NCBI GenBank assembly: GCA_051861445.1
Contig: JBHYCS010000009.1
Location: 108,483-172,482 of the forward strand
Source: Parasediminibacterium sp051861445
GTDB taxonomy: Bacteria > Bacteroidota > Bacteroidia > Chitinophagales > Chitinophagaceae
Reading direction: 5' to 3'
Length of the DNA stretch: 64,000 nt
Below, one piece after another: positions 16,877-25,085 of the stretch; within the stretch, counting starts at the first letter, position 1, and the number at the start of each line of letters is the position of its first letter. The notes below the pieces were generated by a model. That model saw nothing but the letters and a program-made list of their open reading frames with translations, had not been told where the DNA came from and made no database searches. A program made the position numbers and the translations under genes.

Positions 16877-19702
16877 ATGAAATATTTGTACCAAACTATT
16901 CTATCCATTTTATTGATTGTAAGCAGCACTGTTGCTGCACAAAATAAGACCACAACCATTATAGGTTCGGTTTATGACAGTGCTGTAAATAAAGGATTAG
17001 CGTATGCAACAGTTTCTATCGTTGCTGCTAAAGATTCTACTTTGGTAACGTTTACAAGAGCCGATTCATCCGGATTTTTTTCTTTTCAATCCATCAAATC
17101 TGGTAAGTATATTTTATCTGCATCTTACGTTGGATTTGCCACTATTTGGAAACCTTTTGACATAAACGAAAATACCACAACAAATTTGGGCAACATTGCT
17201 TTAACAAATGTCAATCAACTAAACGATGTAACAGTGGTTGGTAAACGGCCACCTGTTACCATTAACAACGATACCTTAGAATTTAATACCGAAAACTTTA
17301 AAACTGCTCTCAATGCTGTGGTAGAAGATTTGCTGAAGCGATTGCCAGGTGTAGTTGTAGATGCAGATGGAACTGTTCGGATAAACGGACAAATTGTTCG
17401 TAGAATTTTGGTAGATGGAAAAGAGTTTTTTACTGGAGATCCTAAAATTGCTACCAAAAATTTAGAAGCAAGTGCTATAGATAAAGTACAAGTTTTTGAC
17501 AGAAAAAGCGATAGGGCACAATTTACAGGTGTTGATGACGGCAATTCTGAGAAAGCACTGAATTTGAAATTAAAAAGCGATAGAAAAAATGCTGTTTTTG
17601 GCAGAGCAACAGCAGGTGCAGGCAATAATGAAAGATATGATGCACAAACAAACTTGAACAAGTTTGGTGGCGACAAGCAAGTTAGTTTTATTGGCATGGC
17701 CAACAATACTAATAAACAAGGTTTTAGCATTTCTGATGTAATGAATTTTACAGGAGAATTAGGCAGAGGAATGAGAGGTGGAGGCGGCGTTAACATTCGT
17801 GTAAACGATGGCAACAGCGATAATGGATTACCCATTAGTGGATTGGGGCAAAATCAACAAGGTATTGCTACAACTTATGCAGGTGGATTGAACTACAACA
17901 ATACATTTAATAAAAAAACCGATTTCAATAGTAATCTATTGTTTAGTGACGTAGCATTACAAACAGATAGACTTACTGCAAGACAATTATTTTTACCCAA
18001 TAACACAAGCAATTTTAATTTCGATAGCAGCTACGCTTTTAGAAAAAACCAACAGCAAAGAGTAAACTTTATTATAGATCATAAAATAGACAGCTTTACT
18101 TCTATTCGTTTTACACCACAATTTACCCTACAACAAAATCAAAACAATCGAACAAATAACTATGCTACAAAAAACAACAAAGGCGTTTTATTAAACAATG
18201 GATTTAGTAAAAATAGTTTAGATGCTACTGCTTTCAATTTTGCAGGAACGGCTTTGTTTAGAAAACGATTTAAGAAAAAAGGAAGAACCATTTCTGTGAA
18301 TCTTAATAATTCATACAACGAAAGCAAATCAGATGGTGACTTATACACGTTAAATAGTTTTTACAATTCAGTAGGTGTTGCAAAAGATTCTATTATTCAT
18401 CAGCAAAACAATCGTATTGCTTACACAAGAAGCGTAGAAACAATGGTAACGTACACCGAACCTTGGAACAAAAAGTCACTTGTAGAATTTTCTGGTTATT
18501 ACAATTTCAATTCTAGCGAAAGCAATCGCTCTACATTCGACTTTAATAACCAAAGCAAATCGTTTGATATTGTAAACAATAATTTAACCAATAATTTTAG
18601 TAGTTCGTATAATTACGCAGGGGCAAATATTGGTTTTAGAACCAATCAAGGCAAATACAGTTATGGCATCGCTACATCTGTACAATCGGCTATTTTAAAA
18701 AGCATCAACAACACAACAAGCAGCATTATTCAGCAAAATTTTACCGATGTGTTGCCCTCTGCAAACATTTCATACCGACCAAAGCAAAGCACAAGCATCA
18801 ATTTCAATTACAACACATCTACCCAACAACCCACAGCTATTCAGTTGCAGCCAATTGCAGATAATAGCAATCCACTAAATATTGTATATGGCAATCCCAA
18901 TTTAAAACGTAGTTATAGGCAGTCTGTATCGCTCAATTATTTTTCTGCCAACATGTATAAACAAAGAAATTTATTTGCTTTTGTATCTGCCAATTTTACC
19001 AATAATGCCATTGCTTATGCCGATAGTATTTTTGTAGATGGATCTAGAAGTACAAGACCAGTAAATGTAAATGGTAATTACCTCATTTTTGGAAACATCA
19101 ATTATGGTTTCGCCATAAAAAAATTAAAGAGTAGAATAGATGCAAGTTTTAATGCCAACCTCATCAGAAATGCAAGTTTTGTAAATGGAGTACAAAATGT
19201 AATTCGAAACAACAGCTTTGGACCATCTTTAAACTACACATTTACACTAGAAAACAAATTAGATATTATTGCCAATAGTCGTTTAAATTTTAATACATCA
19301 AAAAATGATTTGCAGCCACAATTAAGCAATCGTTTTATACAACAAGTTTACGGTTTAGATGTAACAAACTATTTGCCAAAGGGTTTTGTATTCAATAGCA
19401 ATTTTAGCTACACCATCAATACCGGACGAGCAGATGGGTTTAACACCAACATACCATTTTGGAATGCTTCATTAGCCAAAAGCTTCTTAAAAAATAAACG
19501 AGCCGAATTAAAGTTTTCAATATTTGATTTACTCAATAAAAACGTTGGAATCAACAGAGTTGCCAATCAAAACTATATTGAAGATGTACAATACAACGTA
19601 TTGCAACGCTATTTTTTACTCAGCTGCACTTTTAGTTTAAACAAAGCAAGCAGCGTTAATAGTGGTCCAAGAGTAATGGTAAGAAGTTTTGGAGGCAATT
19701 AA
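16877..19702 (+). CDS. Outer-membrane beta-barrel receptor with carboxypeptidase-regulatory and plug domains
   Basis: This 941-residue protein has a signal peptide of about 21 residues ending in VAAQ. A CarboxypepD-regulatory-like domain follows at about residues 27-115 (GSVYDSAVNKGLAYATVS and SGFFSFQSIKSGKYILSASY), then a plug-like domain at about 118-225 (LNDVTVVGKRPPV, LLKRLPGVVVDADG, GQIVRRILVDGKEFF). The remaining 700 residues are Asn/Ser/aromatic-rich alternating strands of the outer-membrane beta-barrel family. No canonical TonB box is evident. This family is often encoded with GLPGLI proteins, as here, and may import or secrete an unknown ligand. Expression is probably controlled by the two-component pair directly upstream. 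It ends at a strong terminator. Confidence 0.9.
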   Translation: MKYLYQTILSILLIVSSTVAAQNKTTTIIGSVYDSAVNKGLAYATVSIVAAKDSTLVTFTRADSSGFFSFQSIKSGKYILSASYVGFATIWKPFDINENTTTNLGNIALTNVNQLNDVTVVGKRPPVTINNDTLEFNTENFKTALNAVVEDLLKRLPGVVVDADGTVRINGQIVRRILVDGKEFFTGDPKIATKNLEASAIDKVQVFDRKSDRAQFTGVDDGNSEKALNLKLKSDRKNAVFGRATAGAGNNERYDAQTNLNKFGGDKQVSFIGMANNTNKQGFSISDVMNFTGELGRGMRGGGGVNIRVNDGNSDNGLPISGLGQNQQGIATTYAGGLNYNNTFNKKTDFNSNLLFSDVALQTDRLTARQLFLPNNTSNFNFDSSYAFRKNQQQRVNFIIDHKIDSFTSIRFTPQFTLQQNQNNRTNNYATKNNKGVLLNNGFSKNSLDATAFNFAGTALFRKRFKKKGRTISVNLNNSYNESKSDGDLYTLNSFYNSVGVAKDSIIHQQNNRIAYTRSVETMVTYTEPWNKKSLVEFSGYYNFNSSESNRSTFDFNNQSKSFDIVNNNLTNNFSSSYNYAGANIGFRTNQGKYSYGIATSVQSAILKSINNTTSSIIQQNFTDVLPSANISYRPKQSTSINFNYNTSTQQPTAIQLQPIADNSNPLNIVYGNPNLKRSYRQSVSLNYFSANMYKQRNLFAFVSANFTNNAIAYADSIFVDGSRSTRPVNVNGNYLIFGNINYGFAIKKLKSRIDASFNANLIRNASFVNGVQNVIRNNSFGPSLNYTFTLENKLDIIANSRLNFNTSKNDLQPQLSNRFIQQVYGLDVTNYLPKGFVFNSNFSYTINTGRADGFNTNIPFWNASLAKSFLKNKRAELKFSIFDLLNKNVGINRVANQNYIEDVQYNVLQRYFLLSCTFSLNKASSVNSGPRVMVRSFGGN

Positions 19703-19729
19703 TTCAAACACTTAAAACAACAATCAATC

Positions 19730-19768
19730 AAATAAAAAAGCAGAGAATTTCTTTGCTTTTTTTATTTG
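19730..19768 (+). terminator. Intrinsic terminator of the receptor gene
   Basis: An AAATAAAAAAGCAGAGAA arm pairs almost completely with TTCTTTGCTTTTTTTATTT with hardly any loop, ending in a T-run. Confidence 0.8.
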
Positions 19769-19774
19769 GTAACC

Positions 19775-19945
19775 AGCAGTAGTAATGCTATTTGGCATTC
19801 GTTGCGTCGCACTCTTGTACGGTTGTATGGTTATGGAGCTGATGAAGGAAATAAAAAAGAACTCTTTAATAGAGTGATATACGAAATATTAAATTAGCAA
19901 ATTAACGTTTAATACTATTTTTACTTACACAATTTTAAGGTTTTC
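19775..19945. other. Non-coding stretch with a possible dispersed repeat
   Basis: Between the receptor terminator and the restriction gene lies a stretch whose first part (about 19790-19845), including GGCATTCGTTGCGTCGCAC, is more GC-rich and CpG-containing than its surroundings. I recognise no gene. It may be a copy of a dispersed repeat, which this window alone cannot show. Confidence 0.3.
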
Positions 19946-20710
19946 ATGAAAAACAAATACTTAACTTTTATTACGGATGAGCATTTACTTACTTGTATTG
20001 GAAACTTACATAAAGCATATTTAAAGGCAAAAAGTAACGTTACTAAAAAGAATTTCTACTCAAACAAAGTAGATACATTTAAACTAACATTCGATTCGAA
20101 GTTTAATGTACTAGAAGAAGAAAGTTTAATTCAATTAGAAATATTAAGACAAATAGATAAGTCCATCAATAATTCTATTGGTACTTTTCACGAAGAAGTA
20201 TTGGGTGGTATCAATGGTTTTCAATCTGGTAAACTAAGCGGCTACGATATAAAAGCTATTGATGACACATTGTTTGCAGACATTAAAAACAAACACAACA
20301 CAATGAATAGTAGTGCCGCTGAGGCACTTTTTCAAAAATTAGCTAGATATGCAAATGACCATAAGAAGGCAAAATGTTATTGGGTTCAAATTTTAGCCAA
20401 ATCAAGCTTCTGTGAATTATGGAGTGGTGAAATAAATGGCAAAGAGTATAGCCATAGCAGGGTTTATAAAATTTCTGGTGATCAATTTTATGCATTACTT
20501 TCTGGTCAAAACGATGCATTTTTTCAATTGTATAAAATATTACCAATCGCAATTAAAGATTATTTGAGATATACAGAAAAAAGTAAAGAAACTTTAGAAA
20601 ACTCTGCCTTAGATGAAATAAAATCAGAAATATTGCTAAGCAAACGAAATATTCTAAATCAAATTACATTTGAAAATTTTGGTTATTACTTTGGGTTCAA
20701 TAAATTGTAA
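19946..20710 (+). CDS. Type II restriction endonuclease, Eco47II (GGNCC) family
   Basis: This 254-residue protein shows the Eco47II/Sau96I-type layout: YLTFITDEHLLTCIGNLHKAY at the N-terminus, NSIGTFHEEVLGGINGFQ in the middle, then an acidic/Lys catalytic core with GYDIKAIDDTLFADIKNKHNT (about residues 90-112; D...DIKNK reads as the PD-ExK site), and FYALLSGQNDAFFQLYKILP near the end. Enzymes of this Pfam family cut GGNCC. Its 3' end overlaps that of the convergent cytosine methyltransferase gene by 25 nt, the standard partner. GGNCC specificity follows from the family and is not proven here. Confidence 0.85.
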   Translation: MKNKYLTFITDEHLLTCIGNLHKAYLKAKSNVTKKNFYSNKVDTFKLTFDSKFNVLEEESLIQLEILRQIDKSINNSIGTFHEEVLGGINGFQSGKLSGYDIKAIDDTLFADIKNKHNTMNSSAAEALFQKLARYANDHKKAKCYWVQILAKSSFCELWSGEINGKEYSHSRVYKISGDQFYALLSGQNDAFFQLYKILPIAIKDYLRYTEKSKETLENSALDEIKSEILLSKRNILNQITFENFGYYFGFNKL

Positions 20711-21924
20711 TAATTATTTAAGAATTTAACGATAGAAAAACCGATTTCTTTACCTAGGTTAACGGGAACAGCATTACCAATTTGCTTATATTGTTGAGCC
20801 AAAGACCCTTCAAATTGCCAATCATCAGGAAACGTTTGAATTCTAGCATACTCACGTACAGTAAAAGGACGAGTATCATCAGGATGACATCTTTCTGTTT
20901 GTTTTTGAGCAGGACTACATGTAAGTGTTAAGCATGGCTCATCCCAGCCAATTCTTCTTGCGATTCCAGTTTTCCCCCCACCTAAATGGAAACTACCGCC
21001 CATAAATTTTTTTTGAATTTCAACAGGCAAGTCTCGCCAATAACCTTTTGGGGGAACAAGATCTAAAACAGCTTTTTTACTTTCTGGATATTTAACACCA
21101 ACAGATTCGGGAACATTTGTATTAAAAAGTTCACCCTTTTTTAAGGCATCTTTTAAAGTGTAAATTTTTTTGTAGGGTTTTGGATATTCAAATGGCAAGT
21201 CAATATCTTTTCTTAAACCCACTAAAATTAGTCGTTCTCTTTTTTGTGGTACTTTATAATATATTGCTTTTAAAACCTGAACAGGAACAACATTGTAGCC
21301 AATTTCATCTAAAATAGAAATCATTCCCTTTATTGTTTTTCCATTATCATGACTTAATAGACCTCTTACATTTTCGCCAATGCAAATGGGAGGGTTTACT
21401 TCATTTACCACTCTTGCAAATTCATAAAATAGAGTTCCTCTAGCATCAGCGAAACCTAATTTTTTTCCTGCATAGCTAAATGCTTGACAAGGAAAACCAC
21501 CCGTAACTACGTCTACTTTATTATGATATTCTGAAAAATTAAAATTCACAATATTTCCTTCCAAAACTTTCCAATTTGGTCGATTTTTTCGAAGTGTTTT
21601 GCATGCCCATTTGTCAATTTCATTAAGTGCTATACATTTTAAACCAGCTTTTTCCAAGCCGATTGCTAAACCCCCTGCACCAGCAAACAGCTCTAACACC
21701 GAATATTCTTTATTTGCCGTCACAAAATTGTTTTCATTATTTTGATTGCTATAATTTAAAAATTCATTAAATAATGTTTCTACTTGCTCTTTTCTGTATA
21801 CTCTGTAGTTACTAATTGGTTCTCTAACTGCAATTAGTTTTCCTTCTCTATCCCAGCGTCTAAGCGTTTCTTTGCTTTTTCCTATAATTTCTGAGGCTTC
21901 GGATAGTGTCAAGTATTCATTCAT
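20686..21924 (-). CDS. DNA (cytosine-5) methyltransferase with N-terminal helix-turn-helix
   Basis: This 412-residue protein begins with a MerR/excisionase-like helix-turn-helix of about 55 residues (LTLSEASEIIGKSKETLRRW, then YRVYRKEQVETLF). The C5-methyltransferase core follows with motif I FAGAGGLAIGLE, motif IV GGFPCQAFSYAG holding the catalytic Cys, motif VI ENVRGL, motif VIII QKRERL, a recognition region, motif IX YARIQTFPDDW and motif X IGNAVP. It should protect the site cut by the neighbouring endonuclease. I start at the ATG at 21924, just before the helix-turn-helix; an in-frame ATG at 21966 would add a poorly conserved MYICNHCIRL leader. The extra domain might let the enzyme control its own operon, as some C5 methyltransferases do. 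Confidence 0.92.
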   Translation of the reverse strand: MNEYLTLSEASEIIGKSKETLRRWDREGKLIAVREPISNYRVYRKEQVETLFNEFLNYSNQNNENNFVTANKEYSVLELFAGAGGLAIGLEKAGLKCIALNEIDKWACKTLRKNRPNWKVLEGNIVNFNFSEYHNKVDVVTGGFPCQAFSYAGKKLGFADARGTLFYEFARVVNEVNPPICIGENVRGLLSHDNGKTIKGMISILDEIGYNVVPVQVLKAIYYKVPQKRERLILVGLRKDIDLPFEYPKPYKKIYTLKDALKKGELFNTNVPESVGVKYPESKKAVLDLVPPKGYWRDLPVEIQKKFMGGSFHLGGGKTGIARRIGWDEPCLTLTCSPAQKQTERCHPDDTRPFTVREYARIQTFPDDWQFEGSLAQQYKQIGNAVPVNLGKEIGFSIVKFLNNYYNLLNPK

Positions 21925-21996
21925 AACCAAGTTGTTTAACCTTATACAATGGTTACAAATATACATCTCAAAATCAATTTCAACAATTTAACAAAC

Positions 21997-22032
21997 TAAA
22001 AAAGGCTGCCCCTTTTGAGACAGCCTTTTTTA
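21997..22032 (-). terminator. Intrinsic terminator of the ribosomal operon
   Basis: AAAAAAGGCTG pairs with CAGCCTTTTTT around a 12-nt loop. It lies 18 nt after the tsf stop on the minus strand. It may also limit read-through from the methyltransferase region. Confidence 0.85.
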
Positions 22033-22049
22033 AAATTCGATTTATAAAA

Positions 22050-22889
22050 TTATCCCAATGCAACTCTTGCAAAAGACAATACTTTTAAGTCTGCATTTAC
22101 AGATTTTAAATATTCTGCTACAGATTTACTGCCATCTTTTACAAATGCTTGAGCCAATAAAGTTTGCTCTTTAAAGAAAGCATTTAATTTTCCTTCAGCA
22201 ATTTTAGCTACCATTTCTTCTGGTTTACCAGCCATTTTAGGATCTGCTTTCATGGTATCTATTACAATTGCTCTTTCTCTTTCAATTACATCAGCAGCAA
22301 TGCTATCAGCATCAACAGCTAAAGGATTCATAGCCGCAATTTGCATAGCAACATCTTTTCCTGCTTCAGCAGCTTCATGACTAAGAGCTACTAAAACACC
22401 CATTCTGTTTGCACCATGAATGTATGAAGCAACATAAGGAGCTTCTACTCTTTCAAAACGTGCAATTCCTATTTTTTCACCAATTGAAGCCAATTTATCA
22501 TTAATTAAATCTTCTACTTTAGCTCCATTTACCAACGCAGCATTTAATTCTTCAATACTTTTTACATTGTTTGCAACTGCTGCATCTGCAATAGATTGAG
22601 CAAAAGCAACGAAGTCTGCATTTTTAGATACGAAATCTGTTTCGCAACTAATAGTAATAGCAAAACCAGTTTTGTTATCAGCTGTTGTTTGTGCAATTAC
22701 TACACCTTCTTTTGCTTCACGATCGCTACGTTTTGCTGCTACTTTTTGACCTTGTTTACGCAACCAATCAATAGCTGCTTCAAAATCGCCTTCAGTTGCT
22801 GTGAGTGCTTTACGGCAATCCATCATACCTGCACCTGTTGCTTGACGTAATTTATTAATATCTGCTGCTGTTATAGCTACTGTACTCAT
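22050..22889 (-). CDS. tsf: Elongation factor Ts
   Basis: This 279-residue protein is the guanine-nucleotide exchange factor for EF-Tu. The N-terminal UBA-like domain has LRQATGAGMMDCRKAL and DWLRKQGQKVAAKRSDR; the core begins with ISCETDFVSKNADF, the classic EF-Ts signature. Length and motif order are normal. It is the last gene of rplM-rpsI-rpsB-tsf, 181 nt after rpsB, and a possible internal -7 element (complement of 22924-22931, TATTTTTG) suggests it may also have its own promoter. Confidence 0.97.
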   Translation of the reverse strand: MSTVAITAADINKLRQATGAGMMDCRKALTATEGDFEAAIDWLRKQGQKVAAKRSDREAKEGVVIAQTTADNKTGFAITISCETDFVSKNADFVAFAQSIADAAVANNVKSIEELNAALVNGAKVEDLINDKLASIGEKIGIARFERVEAPYVASYIHGANRMGVLVALSHEAAEAGKDVAMQIAAMNPLAVDADSIAADVIERERAIVIDTMKADPKMAGKPEEMVAKIAEGKLNAFFKEQTLLAQAFVKDGSKSVAEYLKSVNADLKVLSFARVALG

Positions 22890-22923
22890 TTTAATTTGTT
22901 TGAATGTTGAATATTAATTGTTA

Positions 22924-22931
22924 CAAAAATA
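22924..22931 (-). promoter_or_regulatory. Possible internal -7 element before tsf
   Basis: The minus strand reads TATTTTTG, a TAnnTTTG match 34 nt before the tsf start, in the unusually long 181-nt rpsB-tsf gap. No good -33 element is seen. Confidence 0.3.
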
Positions 22932-23070
22932 AATAAGGAGAAACTTTCTGTTTGTTATCAAAAAAAGAACTCTTTATAATTGTAACAGTGCTGTATTGAC
23001 AAATAAAAATTTGGGTCAATAATCAAACAATTCACTGAATGACTAATGACCCAATGATTTGAATGCAATA

Positions 23071-23976
23071 TTATTTAGCACCTCCACCCGCTGGACGGCG
23101 GTTGTTGTTGCTAGGAACACGACGCTTAGGAGCAGCACCTGGTCCACCAGCTGGAGCATCAGTACCACGTCCACCTCTACGGCCACGTCCACCTTCTGCT
23201 TGTGCTTCTTGTTCTAATCGACGAGCTTTTGCTTCGTTTTCGTTATTTACATCGTCTACACTTTCTTCTTCATCTTTACTTGCTAAACGCTCAGCTAAAC
23301 CTTCAGCAATTGCCGCTGTGATGTAGTTGGTAATAATAGCAATAGATTTTGTAGCATCATCATTTGCAGGAATAGCGAAATCTACTTTATTGGGATCACA
23401 ATTGGTATCTACCATACCAAAAGTAGTAATGCCTAAACGCTTAGCTTCTGCTAAAGCAATATGTTCGTTTCCGATATCTACTAAAAAAAGTGCAGCTGGT
23501 AAACGACCCAATTGAGCAATACCACCTAATACTTTTTCCATTTTTTCTTTATCACGAGTAAGTGTTAAACGCTCTTTTTTAGTAAGGCTTTCTGCACTAC
23601 CATCGTTTAGCATTTTATCAATGCTTTGCATTTTTTTAACGCTTTTACGTACAGTGTTAAAGTTGGTAAGCATACCACCTAACCAACGTTCTGTAGCATA
23701 AGGCATATTTACACGTTGTGCACACTCAGTAACAATTTCTTTCGCTTGTTTTTTAGTGGCAACAAACATTATTTTTTTACCGCTTTTTGCAATTTGTTTC
23801 ATTGCTGCAGCAGTTTCTTGTAAATGATCTACTGTTTTGTTAAGATCTATAATGTGAATACCTTTCTTTTCAGCAAAGATGTATGGCAACATTTTAGGGT
23901 TCCACTTCTTCTTCAAGTGACCAAAGTGTACACCGGCCTCTAGTAGTTGTTGTTGTAATGAAGTGTTGGCTTCCAT
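23071..23976 (-). CDS. rpsB: 30S ribosomal protein S2 with a Gly/Arg-rich tail
   Basis: The first 230 or so residues are a normal S2: LLEAGVHFGHLKKKWNPKML at the N-terminus, then ATKKQAKEIV, RWLGGMLTNFNT and the end-domain VDFAIPANDDA. A tail of about 65 residues follows, acidic at first (SKDEEESVDDVNNENEAKA), then very rich in Gly, Arg, Pro and Ala (GGRGRRGGRG and PAGGPGAAPKRR). Total length is 301 residues, longer than the usual 230-260. The tail is encoded in noticeably GC-richer DNA than the surroundings. It lies 45 nt downstream of rpsI. Confidence 0.97.
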   Translation of the reverse strand: MEANTSLQQQLLEAGVHFGHLKKKWNPKMLPYIFAEKKGIHIIDLNKTVDHLQETAAAMKQIAKSGKKIMFVATKKQAKEIVTECAQRVNMPYATERWLGGMLTNFNTVRKSVKKMQSIDKMLNDGSAESLTKKERLTLTRDKEKMEKVLGGIAQLGRLPAALFLVDIGNEHIALAEAKRLGITTFGMVDTNCDPNKVDFAIPANDDATKSIAIITNYITAAIAEGLAERLASKDEEESVDDVNNENEAKARRLEQEAQAEGGRGRRGGRGTDAPAGGPGAAPKRRVPSNNNRRPAGGGAK

Positions 23977-24021
23977 TGTATTAATTTGAAATTTGAAATT
24001 ATTAATTTGATGTAAAAACGA

Positions 24022-24411
24022 TTAACGTTTGCTGAACTGATAGCTTCTTCTAGCTTTCTTATGACCAAACTTCTTACGTTCAACACTACGAGGATCACGT
24101 TTTAATTGTCCTGCAGCTTTTAAAACTGGTCTAAACTCTGCATTTACTTCTAATAATGCACGAGCAATTCCCAATTTAGCAGCTTCTGCCTGACCTTTTA
24201 AGCCACCACCTTGTGCATTGATAACGATGTCGAATTTATCTAAAACATCGGCAGTTTTTAAAGGTGCTTCTACTTGGTTTTGTAAGTAAACCAATGGGAA
24301 ATATTGTTTATAATCTTTATCGTTTACCGTAATTTTTCCTTCACCCTTGCTAATGAATACACGAGTTACGGCTTCTTTACGACGACCAACAGCGTTTTTT
24401 TGCTTTTCCAT
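24022..24411 (-). CDS. rpsI: 30S ribosomal protein S9
   Basis: This 129-residue protein has GRRKEAVTRVFISKGEG at the N-terminus, GGGLKGQAEAAKLGIARAL in the middle and the universal basic end DPRSVERKKFGHKKARRSYQ-FSKR whose final Lys-Arg reaches the ribosomal P site. Length is normal. It lies 38 nt after rplM, as in most bacteria. Confidence 0.98.
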   Translation of the reverse strand: MEKQKNAVGRRKEAVTRVFISKGEGKITVNDKDYKQYFPLVYLQNQVEAPLKTADVLDKFDIVINAQGGGLKGQAEAAKLGIARALLEVNAEFRPVLKAAGQLKRDPRSVERKKFGHKKARRSYQFSKR

Positions 24412-24449
24412 TTATCTATTAATTTGGAATTGTGATTTGATGTTTAGAA

Positions 24450-24893
24450 TTAAAATTTTAATTCTTTAGGTTGTTGAGCGGTATGCAAATGTTTTTCACC
24501 AGCATACACAAATAATTTTTTAATCATTTTTCTACCCAAACGGTTTTTTGGAAGCATACCTTTTACGGCTCTTTCAACAATAACTTCTGGGCGACGTCTC
24601 AACAAATCTTGTGCAGCTTCTTCTTTTTTACCACCTGGGTATCCAGAGAAGTTGATGTATAATTTGTCTTCCATTTTGTTACCAGTGAAAACAACTTTGT
24701 CTGCATTGATAACAATTACATAATCACCACAATCAACGTGAGGTGTATAGTAAGTTTTGTTTTTTCCTCGAAGAACGGCGGCTATTTTAGCACACATACG
24801 TCCTACGGTTTGATTAGTACCGTCTACAACATACCAGTTGTGTGTAACGGTAGCCGCGTTGGCGTGTTTGGTTGTGAAATGTAGTTTACTCAT
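24450..24893 (-). CDS. rplM: 50S ribosomal protein L13
   Basis: This 147-residue protein shows the L13 hallmarks WYVVDGTNQTVGRMCAKIA, YYTPHVDCGDYVIVINADKV and the PKNRLGRKMIKKLFVYAG segment. It is the first gene of the translation operon. A promoter-like sequence and a short hairpin lie in the 90 nt upstream. Confidence 0.98.
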   Translation of the reverse strand: MSKLHFTTKHANAATVTHNWYVVDGTNQTVGRMCAKIAAVLRGKNKTYYTPHVDCGDYVIVINADKVVFTGNKMEDKLYINFSGYPGGKKEEAAQDLLRRRPEVIVERAVKGMLPKNRLGRKMIKKLFVYAGEKHLHTAQQPKELKF

Positions 24894-24910
24894 TGTACTT
24901 TTTTTTGTTA

Positions 24911-24930
24911 ACCAATGCTATCCCATTGGT
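24911..24930 (-). promoter_or_regulatory. Hairpin in the rplM leader, possible ribosomal-protein leader
   Basis: On the minus strand, ACCAATG and CATTGGT form a perfect 7-bp stem with a 6-nt loop, about 18 nt before the rplM start. It would lie in the 5' untranslated RNA if transcription starts at the promoter just upstream. Ribosomal protein operons are often autoregulated through such leaders, but that role is inference here. Confidence 0.4.
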
Positions 24931-24949
24931 CTATTTAAAATTTGGACGG

Positions 24950-24981
24950 CGAAGGTAGGTGTGAATTGTGGATAAAAACAA
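24950..24981 (-). promoter_or_regulatory. Candidate promoter of the rplM operon
   Basis: The minus strand carries TTG (complement of 24979-24981), a 21-nt spacer and TACCTTCG (complement of 24950-24957), one mismatch from TAnnTTTG. It lies about 57 nt before the rplM start codon. Confidence 0.45.
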
Positions 24982-25085
24982 ACAATTGAGCAACTATTTT
25001 TTATTGCATCTTTATAATGCATTGATTATCAGTAATAAATTTGATCGATTTTTAAATCACTTACTTAAAAAGTGGTGAAAAGCTT

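Noticed and set aside
17215..17835. A 206-codon open frame on the minus strand inside the beta-barrel receptor gene
   Set aside because: It lies wholly within a well-supported gene, has a Leu/Pro/Ser-rich composition typical of antisense frames, and has no domain.
23063..23326. A Pro/Arg/Ser-rich frame of 87 codons on the plus strand
   Set aside because: It is the mirror of the Gly/Arg-rich S2 tail; its composition follows from the GC-rich rpsB sequence.
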